Assembly (NCBI RefSeq): GCF_000966285.1
Contig: NZ_KQ031391.1
Location: 6,014,430 to 6,078,429 of the forward strand
Reading direction: 5' to 3'
Length of the DNA stretch: 64,000 bases
From: Pseudofrankia sp. DC12
Lineage (GTDB): Bacteria > Actinomycetota > Actinomycetes > Frankiales > Frankiaceae
The notes under the pieces are model-generated. The model saw nothing but the letters and a program-made list of their open reading frames with translations. It was not told where the DNA came from and made no database searches. A program made the translations under genes and the position numbers. Positions 44,745-53,858 of the stretch are shown here, piece after piece (the first letter of the stretch is position 1; each line of letters opens with the position of its first letter).

Positions 44745-46313
44745 TCATCGCTGGCTCGGGAGGAGGGCGTCGCCGGGAGCCGCGAGGAACTCCTGGCGCA
44801 GCGCGGTCTTGGCGAGCTTGCCGGTCGGCATGCGGGGCAGCTCGCCGCGGAAGGTGATCGCTCGGGGGACCTTGAAACGGGCGAGCTGCTCGCCCGCGAA
44901 GGCCAGCAGCTGTTCGGCCAGCTCGGGGGTCGGCTCGACGCCGTCGGCGGGCTGGAGCACGGCGTGGACGTACTCGCCCATCTCGTCATGCGGGAGGCCG
45001 AACACGGCGACGTCGGCGACGGCCGGGTGCGAGATGAGCGCCGCCTCGATCTCGGCGGGATAGATGTTGACCCCGCCGGAGATGATGGTGAAGCTCTTGC
45101 GGTCGGTCAGGTAGAGGTAGCCGTCCGCGTCCAGGTAGCCCATGTCGCCGGAGGTCGTCCACGTCGGGTGGGCGGGATGACGGCCCTCGCGGGTCTTGTC
45201 CGGGTCGTTGTGGTATTCGAACAGGGCGTCGCCGCGGTCGAAGTACAGCAGCCCGGGCTCGCCCACGGGCAGCTCGGAGCCGTCGTCGGCGCAGATGTGG
45301 GGAGTGCCCACGGTGGGCCGGCCGACCGACCCCGGGTGCTCCAGCCAGTCGGCGGCACGGATGAAGGTCATGCCGGAGCCTTCGGTGCTGGAGTAGTACT
45401 CGTCGACGATCGGCCCGAGCCAGCTGATCATCTGCCGCTTCACCGCCGGCGGGCAGGGTGCCGCCGCGTGCACCAGTGAGCGCAGGCTGGACAGGTCGTA
45501 GCGGGCCCGCACGTCGGCGGTAAGCTTCAGCAGGCGGACCATCATGGTCGGCACGACCTGGACGTGGGTCACCCGCTCCCGTTCGATCACCGCCATCAGC
45601 TGTTCGGCGTCGAAGCGCTCCAGGATGACGAGCGTCGCGCCGAGCTCGTGGGCGGCGGCCGCCCACTGCAGGCCGGCCGCGTGGTAAAGCGGCGCGGGGG
45701 TCAGGTAGACCGAGTCCTCGCCGATCCCGAGGAGTGCCTTGCCCATCCGGGCGGCGCTGATCCGGCCCGGCTCGTCCACCTGCAGGCCGGACAGCGGACG
45801 GCGGATGCCCTTCGGTCGCCCGGTTGTGCCGGAGGAGTACAGCATCACCTCGCCGGCCGGCTGGTCGGGCAACGGCGCGTCCGACTGCGCGGCAGCCGCG
45901 TCGCCGTAGGACTCGAAGCCGCCCGCGGCACCGTCGAGGAGGAAGACCGTCGCGCAGGTCGGGCTGAGGGCCGCGACCTCGCGGGCCAGGTCGGTGAACC
46001 GCGCCGTCGTCACGAGGACGCGGGCTGCCGAGTCGTTCAGCAGATAGGCGGCCTCAGGGGCGGTCAGATGCCAGTTGACGGCGGTCAGATAGAGCCCGGA
46101 CCGGATGGCCGCCCAGTAGACCTCGAGATAGCCCACGTGGTTCTCAGCCAGGATCGCCACGGTGTCGCCGGGACGCAGCCCGCGCTCCCGCAGCACTCGC
46201 GCGAACTGGCGGGAACGTGCCTCCAGTGTGCGGTAGTCGATCCGCGCGCCGGCCGGATGCAGGACCACTGCCGGCTTGTCGGGGCTCTTCTCGGCGTACA
46301 GGCCCGGATACAC
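44745..46313 (-). CDS. Acyl-CoA synthetase (AMP-forming ligase)
   Basis: 522 residues of the ANL superfamily: A3 loop YSSGTTGRPKG, A5 EYYSSTEGSG, A7 TSGDMGYLDADGYLY, A8 hinge DRKSFTIISGGVNIYP and the A10 Lys in PTGKLAKTAL. It adenylates a carboxylic acid and attaches CoA, the entry step of a degradation pathway. GTG 46313 has GGAG about eight bases upstream. Members like this (VYPGLYAEKSPDKPAVV) are common in mycobacterial and Frankia steroid/terpenoid-type gene sets; the acid is unknown. Confidence 0.92.
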   Translation of the reverse strand: MYPGLYAEKSPDKPAVVLHPAGARIDYRTLEARSRQFARVLRERGLRPGDTVAILAENHVGYLEVYWAAIRSGLYLTAVNWHLTAPEAAYLLNDSAARVLVTTARFTDLAREVAALSPTCATVFLLDGAAGGFESYGDAAAAQSDAPLPDQPAGEVMLYSSGTTGRPKGIRRPLSGLQVDEPGRISAARMGKALLGIGEDSVYLTPAPLYHAAGLQWAAAAHELGATLVILERFDAEQLMAVIERERVTHVQVVPTMMVRLLKLTADVRARYDLSSLRSLVHAAAPCPPAVKRQMISWLGPIVDEYYSSTEGSGMTFIRAADWLEHPGSVGRPTVGTPHICADDGSELPVGEPGLLYFDRGDALFEYHNDPDKTREGRHPAHPTWTTSGDMGYLDADGYLYLTDRKSFTIISGGVNIYPAEIEAALISHPAVADVAVFGLPHDEMGEYVHAVLQPADGVEPTPELAEQLLAFAGEQLARFKVPRAITFRGELPRMPTGKLAKTALRQEFLAAPGDALLPSQR

Positions 46314-46517
46314 GTGAGGCTCTCCACGAGGTGTCAGGACGGGCCACTGGCCGCCGGTGTGGCCGCGGCGGGCGTGGGCGGGACCCGAGCCTCCGGCTGG
46401 TGCAAGGCCCGGCTCGGGGCTGAGGTGACCACGGCGGGGGAGTGACGTACCGGCGAGTACGCCACCGATCTCCGCCCGGGTGTCCCCGGCCGCGAGCCGG
46501 AATCGCAGCGTTTCACG

Positions 46518-46552
46518 TCGCATTGAGCGAAGCAACAGTCGCATTATGCGAA
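46518..46552. promoter_or_regulatory. Two IclR-like palindromes 21 bp apart
   Basis: TCGCATTGAGCGA (46518-46530) and TCGCATTATGCGAA (46539-46552) share the form TTCGC-n5-GCGAA; their centres are 21 bases apart, two helical turns. They lie about 200 bases upstream of the acyl-CoA synthetase and beside an IclR stub. A third copy is at 46697. Confidence 0.55.
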
Positions 46553-46560
46553 CGGATGCG

Positions 46561-46662
46561 TCAGCGGCGCCAGGCCGGCCAGCGTGGCCCGTCGGCCGGC
46601 TGCCTGGACAGCAGGTCCACCAGGTCGAGGAGCCGGTCGGTCTGCGGTGACGGTCTACTCAT
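46561..46662 (-). pseudogene. IclR-family regulator, N-terminal stub
   Basis: 33 codons, MSRPSPQTDRLLDLVDLLSR then QPADGP, read like the opening of an IclR winged helix just before its recognition helix, then end in a stop. The remainder of the gene is gone; synthetase-upstream sequence follows. ATG at 46662. The three palindromes around it fit former autoregulation. Confidence 0.4.
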
Positions 46663-46696
46663 GATGCGACGACGGTAGCGTCTTGGCTGATGGGTG

Positions 46697-46711
46697 TTCG
46701 CGTAGTGCGAA
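46697..46711. promoter_or_regulatory. Third IclR-like palindrome
   Basis: TTCGCGTAGTGCGAA, a perfect inverted repeat of TTCGC, is 35 bases upstream of the IclR stub start. Confidence 0.5.
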
Positions 46712-46877
46712 TCCTTCGGTGCCCAGGCCGTTGCCGGTTCGCCGACGCGGTCATCCCGGTCACGGTCGCCACCCGCGGCGGCGAGGTGGTTGTGGAATCG
46801 CGGTGTGCTTGACTGGTGCCGCTGCCAGCGCCCGACGGCACGGGACACCAGGTCCGTCCGGGCTTGGTCACTGTTAC

Positions 46878-46899
46878 TATCGACGTCGACGTCGAGTTT
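46878..46899. promoter_or_regulatory. Repeated GTCGA element (site B) before the P450
   Basis: TATCGACGTCGACG then TCGAGTTT, 59 bases before the P450 ATG. The preceding TTACTATC is shared with the site near 54930 and could include the -10 box (TACTAT). Confidence 0.45.
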
Positions 46900-46957
46900 G
46901 AGGACCATATCTGCGTCCGGCGGACGCGATCAGCGCGGAGATGCGGAGAACCCGGTC

Positions 46958-48184
46958 ATGGACAGCGAGACAGCGGCCACCGTCTTCACCGATCCGCGGG
47001 CCTACGCCGACAACGAGCGTTTCTACGCGGCCACCGCCGTGCTGCGCCGTGAGTCGCCGGTACACCTGGTCGAGCATCCGGAATACAACCCGTTCTGGGC
47101 CATCACCAAGCACGAAGACGTCATGACGATCGCGCGGGACGCGGCGCTCTGGATCAACGCCCCGCGTACGGCGCTCGGCCCGAAGCCCAAGGACGAGTCC
47201 AGCCAGGACATCCCGATCCGGTCCCTGGTCCAGATGGACGCGCCGGACCACCCGGTCTACCGGCACATCAGCGCGGACTGGTTCAAGCCGCTCGGGGTCC
47301 GCCGGCTGCGGGCCCGGATCGAGGAGCTGGCCAGGCGGTTCGTCGACCAGATGGCCGACCTGGGCGGCGAGTGCGACTTCTTCGTCGACGTCGTCTCGCA
47401 CTACCCGCTGTACGTGATCATGTCCCTGCTCGGGCTGCCCGAGCAGGACTTCCCCCGGATGCTCAAGCTCACCCAGGAGCTCTTCGGCGCCGACGACGAG
47501 GACATGGCCCGCAAGGGCGACGAGCAGGCCCACATGGCCGCGCTGATCGACTTCTTCCAGTACTTCCAGACGGTCATCGCGGACCGCCGGGCCAACCCGA
47601 CGGACGACCTGGGGTCCGTGATCGCCAACGCCAGGATCAACGGCGAGCCGATCGGCGAGATGGAGGCCGCCGGCTACTACGTCCTGATCGCGACGGCGGG
47701 CCACGACACCACGAGCTCGGCGCTGGCCGGCGGCCTGCACGCCCTGCTGGAGAACCCGGACCAGTGGCGGCGGCTGTCCGGCGACCTCTCACTCGTCCCG
47801 ACCGCGTTCGACGAGATGATCCGCTGGGTGTCGCCGGTGAAGCAGTTCATGCGCACGGCCACCGAGGACACCGTCGTGCGGGGAGTGCCCATCGCGGCGG
47901 GGGAATCCGTGCTGCTGTCGTACCCGTCCGCGAACCGTGACGAGGACGTGTTCGACAACGCGGACGTCTTCGACGTCGGCCGCAGCCCGAACAGGCACGT
48001 CGCGTTCGGGTTCGGCGCGCACTACTGCCTCGGCACCCACCTCGCCCGCCTCGAGGGCCAGGCGCTCTACGCGGAGCTGGTCCCGCGGCTGCGGTCGATC
48101 GAGCTGGCCGGCACTCCCGAGTACATGGAGACGTTGTTCGTCGGCGGCCCGAAGCGCCTCCCGGTCCGCTTCAAGATGGCCTGA
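46958..48184 (+). CDS. Cytochrome P450
   Basis: 408 residues. I-helix IATAGHDTTSSALA, ExxR in FDEMIRWV, haem loop AFGFGAHYCLGTHLAR with the thiolate Cys. The opening (VFTDPRAYADNERFYAATAV) resembles mycobacterial/Frankia CYPs that hydroxylate terpenes, steroids or fatty acids (CYP125/142/268 style), but the subfamily is not determinable by eye. ATG 46958 follows GGAGAA. It is the first gene of a rightward run with a SnoaL-like gene next. Confidence 0.9.
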   Translation: MDSETAATVFTDPRAYADNERFYAATAVLRRESPVHLVEHPEYNPFWAITKHEDVMTIARDAALWINAPRTALGPKPKDESSQDIPIRSLVQMDAPDHPVYRHISADWFKPLGVRRLRARIEELARRFVDQMADLGGECDFFVDVVSHYPLYVIMSLLGLPEQDFPRMLKLTQELFGADDEDMARKGDEQAHMAALIDFFQYFQTVIADRRANPTDDLGSVIANARINGEPIGEMEAAGYYVLIATAGHDTTSSALAGGLHALLENPDQWRRLSGDLSLVPTAFDEMIRWVSPVKQFMRTATEDTVVRGVPIAAGESVLLSYPSANRDEDVFDNADVFDVGRSPNRHVAFGFGAHYCLGTHLARLEGQALYAELVPRLRSIELAGTPEYMETLFVGGPKRLPVRFKMA

Positions 48185-48221
48185 CCGCAGCTTCAAGAGG
48201 ACGACCGCAGGAGGAGCGCTG

Positions 48222-48781
48222 TTGCTTCCCGCTCCCGCGGACCACGTCGCGATCAGCGACCTGGTGGCCCGTTACTGCCTCGCGCTCGACCTGGACGACG
48301 TCGACGGCTGGGTCGGGCTGTTCACCCCCGACGCGAGCTACCAGGTGTACGGGCGCTCCTCGACGGTCATGACGCGCTGCGCGCGATGATGCGGGCCGCG
48401 CCTGGCGGGATGCACCTCGGCGGTCCCAGCATCGAGATGCTGGGACCGGACCGGGCTCGGACCACCCGGAACCTGCTTTTCGTCGGCCAGGCCGACGGGG
48501 CGCCGCGCCACGCGATCTACCACGACGACCTGGTCCGGACCCCGGACGGCTGGCGCATCAGCAACTGCCGGTGCCAGTTCGTCACGGCGGACGGCCTTGC
48601 CGACCGTCCGCCACGCCCCGATGACCAGGCCCGGGGCGCCTCGTGGGCCTGGCCGCCGGTCAGCCCGCGGCCGGCGGCCGGCCCGGCCGCGGCGCGGCGG
48701 CCGCCATCGCCCGTTCCATCCCCCCATTCATGTCGGGGTAGCGCCTCGTGCGTCCCCGTCATGCACGCTGCGATATTGTAA
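48222..48781 (+). pseudogene. SnoaL/NTF2-like protein, one-base deletion
   Basis: TTG 48222 with GGAGGAG six bases upstream starts LPAPADHVAISDLVARYCLA then LFTPDASYQVYGRS. At 48358-48361 a T is missing; restored, the frame continues FDGHDALRAMMR, PSIEMLGPDRARTTRNLLFV and YHDDLVRTPDGWRISNCRCQ, a full SnoaL-like fold. Such proteins are cyclases, isomerases or hydrolases in lipid and polyketide pathways. It directly follows the P450. The C-terminal tail after that is unconserved. Confidence 0.75.
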
Positions 48782-48787
48782 TTCGGC

Positions 48788-48793
48788 TAGTGT
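48788..48793 (+). promoter_or_regulatory. -10 box of a leaderless gene
   Basis: TAGTGT ends seven bases before GTG 48801, with no Shine-Dalgarno sequence between. Confidence 0.45.
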
Positions 48794-48800
48794 GCCGCGC

Positions 48801-49811
48801 GTGTCGGACATCGCGCTCGGACTGAGCCTGGCTGGAACGCGCTGCGATGCGGCTTCCCTCGTCGACGTGGCGCGGCGGGCCGAGCAGGCGGGGTACTGCT
48901 CGGTGTGGACGGGCGAGGCCTGGGGGAGCGACGCGTTCACCCCGCTGGCCTGTATCGCGGCGGTGACGAGCCGTCTTCGCCTCGGCACCGCGATCGCGCA
49001 GATGCCGGCCCGCACGCCCGCCATGACAGCGATGACGGCGCTCACCCTGCAGCAGCTGTCCCAGGGGCGGTTCATCCTCGGCCTCGGTGCCTCCGGCCCG
49101 CAGGTGGTCGAGGGCTGGCATGGCGTGCCGTACCACCCGCCGGTGCCGATGACCCGCGAGTACCTGGCCGTGCTGCGCAGGGCCCTGGCTGGGACCGAGC
49201 GGCTGGAGTTCGCCGGGTCGATCTATTCGATTCCCTACACCGGCGCCGGCTCGACCGGCCAGGGGCGCCCGCTGCGCACCACCCTGCCGGGCGCGCCGGA
49301 CACCCCGATCCTGGTCGCAGCGCTCGGGCCGAAGAACGTGGCGATGGCCGTGGCCGAGGCCGACGGCCTGCTTCCCTACCTGTGGAGCCCGACCCGCTGG
49401 CGCGACGCCTGGGGGGACGCGCTCGCGAAGGCGCCGGACGGGTTCCAGGTCGCCCCGACGGTCCTGGCCTGCGTGGGTGACGACCTCGACGCCTGCCGCG
49501 ACCAGGTCCGCCCCCGGATCGCGCTGCACATCGGCGGCATGGGCTCCAAGACGAAGAACTTCTACGCGGCGCTGGTCGCCCGCTACGGCTACGTCGACGA
49601 GGCGAACCGCATCCAGGACCTCTACCTGAGCGGGGACCGCGCGGGAGCCTGCGCCGCCGTGCCGGACGAGCTCGTGGACGACCTGGCCCTGGTCGGCCCG
49701 CTCGCCCGGGTCGCCGACCAGCTCGCCGCCTGGCGCGACGGCCCGGTGACCACCATGATCATCGAGCCGGCCGACCTCGCCATGGCCGAACCGATAGCGA
49801 GCCTGTGGTGA
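48801..49811 (+). CDS. LLM-class (F420-dependent type) oxidoreductase
   Basis: 336 residues of the bacterial luciferase-like TIM barrel: AEQAGYCSVWTGEAWGSDAF, IAAVTSRLRLGTAIAQMPAR, ALTLQQLSQGRFILGLGASG and TPILVAALGPKNVAMAVAEA. The ASGPQVVEGWHG loop is shared by F420-using members, which reduce or oxidise activated double bonds or alcohols with deazaflavin. GTG 48801 is set by the -10 box just before it. It fits the island as a redox step on the substrate skeleton. Confidence 0.9.
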   Translation: MSDIALGLSLAGTRCDAASLVDVARRAEQAGYCSVWTGEAWGSDAFTPLACIAAVTSRLRLGTAIAQMPARTPAMTAMTALTLQQLSQGRFILGLGASGPQVVEGWHGVPYHPPVPMTREYLAVLRRALAGTERLEFAGSIYSIPYTGAGSTGQGRPLRTTLPGAPDTPILVAALGPKNVAMAVAEADGLLPYLWSPTRWRDAWGDALAKAPDGFQVAPTVLACVGDDLDACRDQVRPRIALHIGGMGSKTKNFYAALVARYGYVDEANRIQDLYLSGDRAGACAAVPDELVDDLALVGPLARVADQLAAWRDGPVTTMIIEPADLAMAEPIASLW

Positions 49812-49874
49812 CCGGCAACACGATCGTCGACAGCAGGTCGGGCGGGACGCGTTCCTCGTAGCTGGGAGAAGCCG

Positions 49875-50042
49875 ATGTCGTCCGAGCAGCGCAGCACCAA
49901 GATGGAGTTCTACAGCTCGGCCGGCGCGCCGAGTCTCGAGCGCGACGGCATGATGACGCCGCCCATCAAAGAAACTCGACGTTGGTGTCGACTTCGATAC
50001 TCTGGCGTTGTCCGGTCCGGCGTCAAGCCGCGGGCCCGGTGA
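49875..50042 (+). pseudogene. 5' stub of a lost gene
   Basis: GGGAGAAGCCG then ATG 49875 opens a frame MSSEQRSTKMEFYSSAGAPS, ERDGMMTPPI, that looks like a true N-terminus. After 35 residues, at site D, the composition collapses into Arg-rich noise until a stop. I do not recognise the family. Confidence 0.35.
49974..49993. promoter_or_regulatory. Inverted repeat (site D) before the amidohydrolase
   Basis: ACTCGAC-GTTGGT-GTCGACT, one mismatch between arms, 77 bases upstream of the amidohydrolase start. Read on the other strand it resembles site B. Confidence 0.45.
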
Positions 50043-50069
50043 TCGATGGCGGACGAGAGGCTGATCAAG

Positions 50070-51254
50070 ATGAACCAGACGGCTCCGTGGATCTTCGACT
50101 TCGACAACCACTACTACGAAGCCGTCGATGCGTTCACGCGCTACCAGGACCGCAGGCTGGGCAACCGCGGTGTCCGGTGGGCCGACGTCGACGGACGCCG
50201 GCGCATCCTGATCGGCGGGAAGATCAACAGCTACATCGCGAACCCCACGTTCAACCCCGTCGCGAAGCCCGGCTCGCTGTACGACTGGTACCGGGGCAAC
50301 CCGCGCCAGCAGACGATCAAGGATGCCTTCGGCGAGCTGGAGCCGCTGCCGCCCGAGTACCAGGACCGAAAGGCCCGGCTGGCAGTCATGCGCGAGCAGG
50401 GGCTCGCGGGCATGCTGCTGTTCCCGACGCTCGGGGTCGGCGTCGAGGACGCGCTCAAGACCGACCCGGAGGCCTGCGCCAAGGTCTTCGAGGCGTTCAA
50501 CCGGTGGCTCGACGAGGACTGGGGCTTCCGCTACGAGGGGCGCCTGTTCGCCGTCCCGTGCATCCCGCTGCTCGACCCGGCCGCCGCCGCCGCGGAGCTG
50601 GGCCGCGTGATCGAGGCGGGCGCCGTCACGGTGAACATCCGCAACGCGCCGGTACCGGTGCCCGGGGGCTTCCGCTCGCCGTTCGACCCGGTGTACGACC
50701 CGTTCTGGGCGCTCGCCGCCGAGGCCGGCATCCCGGTCGCGACGCACGCCGGCCTCGACGGGTACGACGCCCTGGCCCAGATGTGGGAGCCGGGCGGCGA
50801 GGAGAACTCGATCTTCCGTTCGCCGCTGCGCGGGATCGTCACCAAGGGCCGCGCGGTCACCGACTTCTACGCCGCCGCCGTCTGCCACAAGATCTTCGAC
50901 CGGTTCCCGACGCTGCGCTTCGCCAGCGTCGAGAACGGCGCGTCGTGGATCCCGGACCTGCTGCACCGGCTCGACGACGCCGCGAACCGCAGCCCGGGCT
51001 ACTTCGCCGACCACCCGCGCGAGGTCTTCGGCGAGCACGTGTGGGTCACGCCGTTCTGGGAGGACCACATCGACCAGCTCGTCGCCGACGTCAGGGCCGA
51101 CCGGCTGCTGCTCGGCTCGGACTGGCCGCACGCCGAGGGCACCCGCGCGCCGGTGGACTTCGTGACCGAGTCGCTCGACGGCCTGCCGGAGGCCGACGTC
51201 ACCATGATCGCGCGGGAGAACGCGCTCGAGGTCCTGGGCGTCACGCTCGGCTGA
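50070..51254 (+). CDS. Amidohydrolase-2 family metal-dependent hydrolase
   Basis: 394 residues, TIM-barrel fold. Metal ligands: Asp-x-Asn-His of FDFDNHYYE (His replaces the usual DxHxH pair), His in VATHAGLDGYD, and the Asp in LLGSDWPHAEG. FASVENGASWIPDLLHRLDD is typical of this family, whose members decarboxylate or hydrolyse ring-cleavage products. GAGAGG about ten bases before ATG 50070 decides the start; ATG 50046 is in frame. A distant paralogue is at 53.9 kb. Confidence 0.9.
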   Translation: MNQTAPWIFDFDNHYYEAVDAFTRYQDRRLGNRGVRWADVDGRRRILIGGKINSYIANPTFNPVAKPGSLYDWYRGNPRQQTIKDAFGELEPLPPEYQDRKARLAVMREQGLAGMLLFPTLGVGVEDALKTDPEACAKVFEAFNRWLDEDWGFRYEGRLFAVPCIPLLDPAAAAAELGRVIEAGAVTVNIRNAPVPVPGGFRSPFDPVYDPFWALAAEAGIPVATHAGLDGYDALAQMWEPGGEENSIFRSPLRGIVTKGRAVTDFYAAAVCHKIFDRFPTLRFASVENGASWIPDLLHRLDDAANRSPGYFADHPREVFGEHVWVTPFWEDHIDQLVADVRADRLLLGSDWPHAEGTRAPVDFVTESLDGLPEADVTMIARENALEVLGVTLG

Positions 51255-51426
51255 CCGAGGTGGCCCCGAGGCCGTGCGGCGGCCGCTGGTCGAAGCCGGC
51301 CTCGGGAGCCAGAAGGCGCCGGAGGGCCTGGAGACGGCCCAGGACCTCCCGCGCACGTCCGCCGGCGAGATCTCACGGCCGGCCTCCGGCGCCGGGCCGC
51401 GGCCCGGTCTGCGCGCTGATGCCGCG

Positions 51427-52620
51427 TCAGCGGGGGAGGCCGAGCCCGCGCTCGGCGATCGTGTTGCGCTGGATCTCGTCGGTGCCGCCGCCGAGGCGCA
51501 GCCCGGGGGCGAACAGCAGCCGCTCGATCCAGGGCTCGGACATGGCGTCGTCGACGACGGTCGCGGCCATCCCGAGCAGCGTGGTCGCCGCGTCGGCGCT
51601 CAGACGGGCGTGCTCGGAGTAGAGCAGCTTCGTCGTCGGCCCGGCGGCCGCCACCGGGTGCCCGGCCGCGATCCGCGCGCGCAGCAGGTCCAGGGTCCGC
51701 TCCCGGATGGCCGCCTGGGCCAGCAGGTCGCGCACCACAGGGTCGTCGGCGCGGCCGAGCCGCTTCGCCAGGCCGACCAGGTCGTTGGCCGACCGGGCGC
51801 TGGTGCCGCCGCCGATCGCGGCGCGCTCGCTGGCGAGCATGGTGCGTAGCACGGCCCACCCGTCGCCCGGCCTGCCGATCAGGCCGCTCTCGGGGATGAA
51901 TGCGTCGTCGAGGAAGACCTCGTTGAAGTGGTAGGCGCCGGAGATCTGGCGCAGCGGGCGGATCTCGACCCCCGGCTGGGTCATCCTGATCGCGAAGCAG
52001 GACAGGCCGGCGCGGCCGTCCTCCTTGCGCCCGGTGCGGGCGATCAGCAGCGCGTACTCGCTGCAGCCCGCGTTCGACGTCCACACCTTCTGGCCGGTGA
52101 CCGACCAGCCGCCCTCCACCGGGGTCGCCCGTGTCTGGACGCTGGCCAGGTCGGACCCGGCGCCGGGCTCGGACAGCAGCTGGCACCAGCTGTGCTCACC
52201 GCGCGCGATGGGCGGCAGGAAGGTGGCCCGCTGCTCGGCGGTGCCATGGCCGAACAGCACGGCGGGCACCATTTCGAGGCCGACCGCGAACATCTTCGTC
52301 GAGACGCCCCACTTCGCCTGTTCCTCGGCGACGACGTCGTCCTGCCAGGCCGGTGCGCCGTGCCCGCCGCAGTCGGCCGGCCAGGACCGTCCCGCCAGGC
52401 CCGCGTCGAACAGCCGGCGCTGCCAGTCGCGTGTCACGGCGATCGCATGCCGCTCGTGGGCGTGGAACTGCTCGGGGGTCCGCGCGCTGACGATGTGGAC
52501 GGCCGAGAAGTCCGCCGCGGATCCCTTGCGGGGCGCGTTGGCCGCGAACCACGCGTGGACCCGGGCCTGGAACTGCGCGCGGCTTTCCTGGGGGCCTGCC
52601 GGCTCGGCTGGGGTCGCCAT
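51427..52620 (-). CDS. Acyl-CoA dehydrogenase, catalytic-type subunit
   Basis: 397 residues. Flavin- and substrate-binding signatures WCQLLSEPGAGSDLASVQTR and VTGQKVWTSNAGCSEYALLI; C-terminal RLGGGTDEIQRNTIAERGLG, the classic FAD-domain end. The catalytic base is not certain by eye. ATG 52620 after GGAGGAG. It is 32 bases behind a second, divergent acyl-CoA dehydrogenase; such unequal neighbours often form an alpha2beta2 enzyme, as with ChsE1-ChsE2 in sterol side-chain degradation. Confidence 0.92.
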   Translation of the reverse strand: MATPAEPAGPQESRAQFQARVHAWFAANAPRKGSAADFSAVHIVSARTPEQFHAHERHAIAVTRDWQRRLFDAGLAGRSWPADCGGHGAPAWQDDVVAEEQAKWGVSTKMFAVGLEMVPAVLFGHGTAEQRATFLPPIARGEHSWCQLLSEPGAGSDLASVQTRATPVEGGWSVTGQKVWTSNAGCSEYALLIARTGRKEDGRAGLSCFAIRMTQPGVEIRPLRQISGAYHFNEVFLDDAFIPESGLIGRPGDGWAVLRTMLASERAAIGGGTSARSANDLVGLAKRLGRADDPVVRDLLAQAAIRERTLDLLRARIAAGHPVAAAGPTTKLLYSEHARLSADAATTLLGMAATVVDDAMSEPWIERLLFAPGLRLGGGTDEIQRNTIAERGLGLPR

Positions 52621-52652
52621 CGGGTGCTCCTCCGTTCGCTGGTGCGGGTCCG

Positions 52653-53780
52653 TCAGCCGGGCCAGTCGTGTGCGGCGAGCAGGTGCTGGGCGAGGCGCTG
52701 GCGGTGGTGCGCGGGGTTGCCGAACAGCTGGCGTGAGCTGTGCGCCCGCTTCAGGTACAGGTGCGCGGGGTGCTCCCAGGTGAACCCGATGCCGCCGTGG
52801 ACCTGGATGTTCTCGGTGGCCGCGGTGACGTAGGCGTCGCCGGCGCTGGCCTTCGCGAGGCTGGCCGCGACCGGCAGCTCGGGCGGGCTCTCGGCGGCCG
52901 CCCACACGCCGTAGTAGGCGGCCGAGCGCGCCGCCTCGACGGCTAGGTGCAGATCGGCGAGCTTGTGCTTGATCGCCTGGAAGGAGCCGATCGGCCTGCC
53001 GAACTGAACGCGGATCTTGGCGTAGTCGACGGCCAGGCCGAGCACCCGCCCCGCCCCGCCGACCTGCTCGACGGCGACGGCGACGGCGGCGAGGTCGAGC
53101 ACCTGCCGCAGCGCCGGCCACGCGCCGCCCTCCGCGCCGAGCAGCCGGGCGGGGGCGGCCTCGAAGACGAGGTCGGCCTGCCGGCGGGTCTGGTCGAGGC
53201 CGGCCCGCGGCACCCGGCGGACCCCCGGGGCGTCGCCGGCCACCGCGAACAGGCTGATGCCGGCGCCGCTGCGGGCGGCGACGAGCAGCAGCGACGCCGT
53301 CTGCCCGTCGAGGACGTTCGGCTTGCGGCCGGAGATCGTCCAACCGTGCGCGTGTGGCGCCGCGCTGGCCGCGATCGCGTCAGGGTGGTCGGACGACTCC
53401 GTCAGGGCGAGCGTGGCGACGGTCGTGCCGTCGGCGATCCCGGGAAGGTAGTCCGCGCAGGCCAGGGTGTCGTCCAGCGCGAGCAGTGTGGACGCGGCGA
53501 GGACCACGGTCGACAGCAGCGGCGCGCACAGCAGCGAGCGGCCCGCCTCCTCGAGGACGATCCCGAGCTCGGCGAAGCCAGACCCGGCGCCGCCGTACTC
53601 CTCGGGCACGGCCAGGCCCGCGACGCCGATCTCGCCGGCCAGCTGGTGCCAGCTGGCCGGGTCGTAGCCGGCGGCCGTCTCCATGAGACGCCTGACCTCG
53701 GTCTCGGGCGAGGTCTTGTCCAGGAAGTCGCGTACCATCCGCCGCAGCTCGACCTGTTCTGGGGTGAAAGCGAGGTCCAC
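52653..53780 (-). CDS. Acyl-CoA dehydrogenase, partner subunit
   Basis: 375 residues: MDLAFTPEQVELRRMVRDFL, GVAGLAVPEEYGGAGSGFAE, VQFGRPIGSFQAIKHKLADL and ENIQVHGGIGFTWEHPAHLY. The central loop that normally binds FAD is altered (ALTESSDHPDAIAA), as in the non-flavin-binding halves of heteromeric dehydrogenases. The gene lies between an amidohydrolase and the other dehydrogenase, all leftward with gaps of 78 and 32 bases, one operon. Role: dehydrogenation of a bulky acyl-CoA. Confidence 0.92.
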   Translation of the reverse strand: MDLAFTPEQVELRRMVRDFLDKTSPETEVRRLMETAAGYDPASWHQLAGEIGVAGLAVPEEYGGAGSGFAELGIVLEEAGRSLLCAPLLSTVVLAASTLLALDDTLACADYLPGIADGTTVATLALTESSDHPDAIAASAAPHAHGWTISGRKPNVLDGQTASLLLVAARSGAGISLFAVAGDAPGVRRVPRAGLDQTRRQADLVFEAAPARLLGAEGGAWPALRQVLDLAAVAVAVEQVGGAGRVLGLAVDYAKIRVQFGRPIGSFQAIKHKLADLHLAVEAARSAAYYGVWAAAESPPELPVAASLAKASAGDAYVTAATENIQVHGGIGFTWEHPAHLYLKRAHSSRQLFGNPAHHRQRLAQHLLAAHDWPG

Positions 53781-53858
53781 GTGGCCTTCCTCAGGAGGTG
53801 ACGAGGGCGCTGCGCCCGCGCGGGCGCGGCGCCGGGTGTCCGGCGGTGGCGACGCCGC

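Noticed and set aside
48759-51356. 865-codon leftward frame across LLM and amidohydrolase genes
   Set aside because: Antisense of two well-supported genes.
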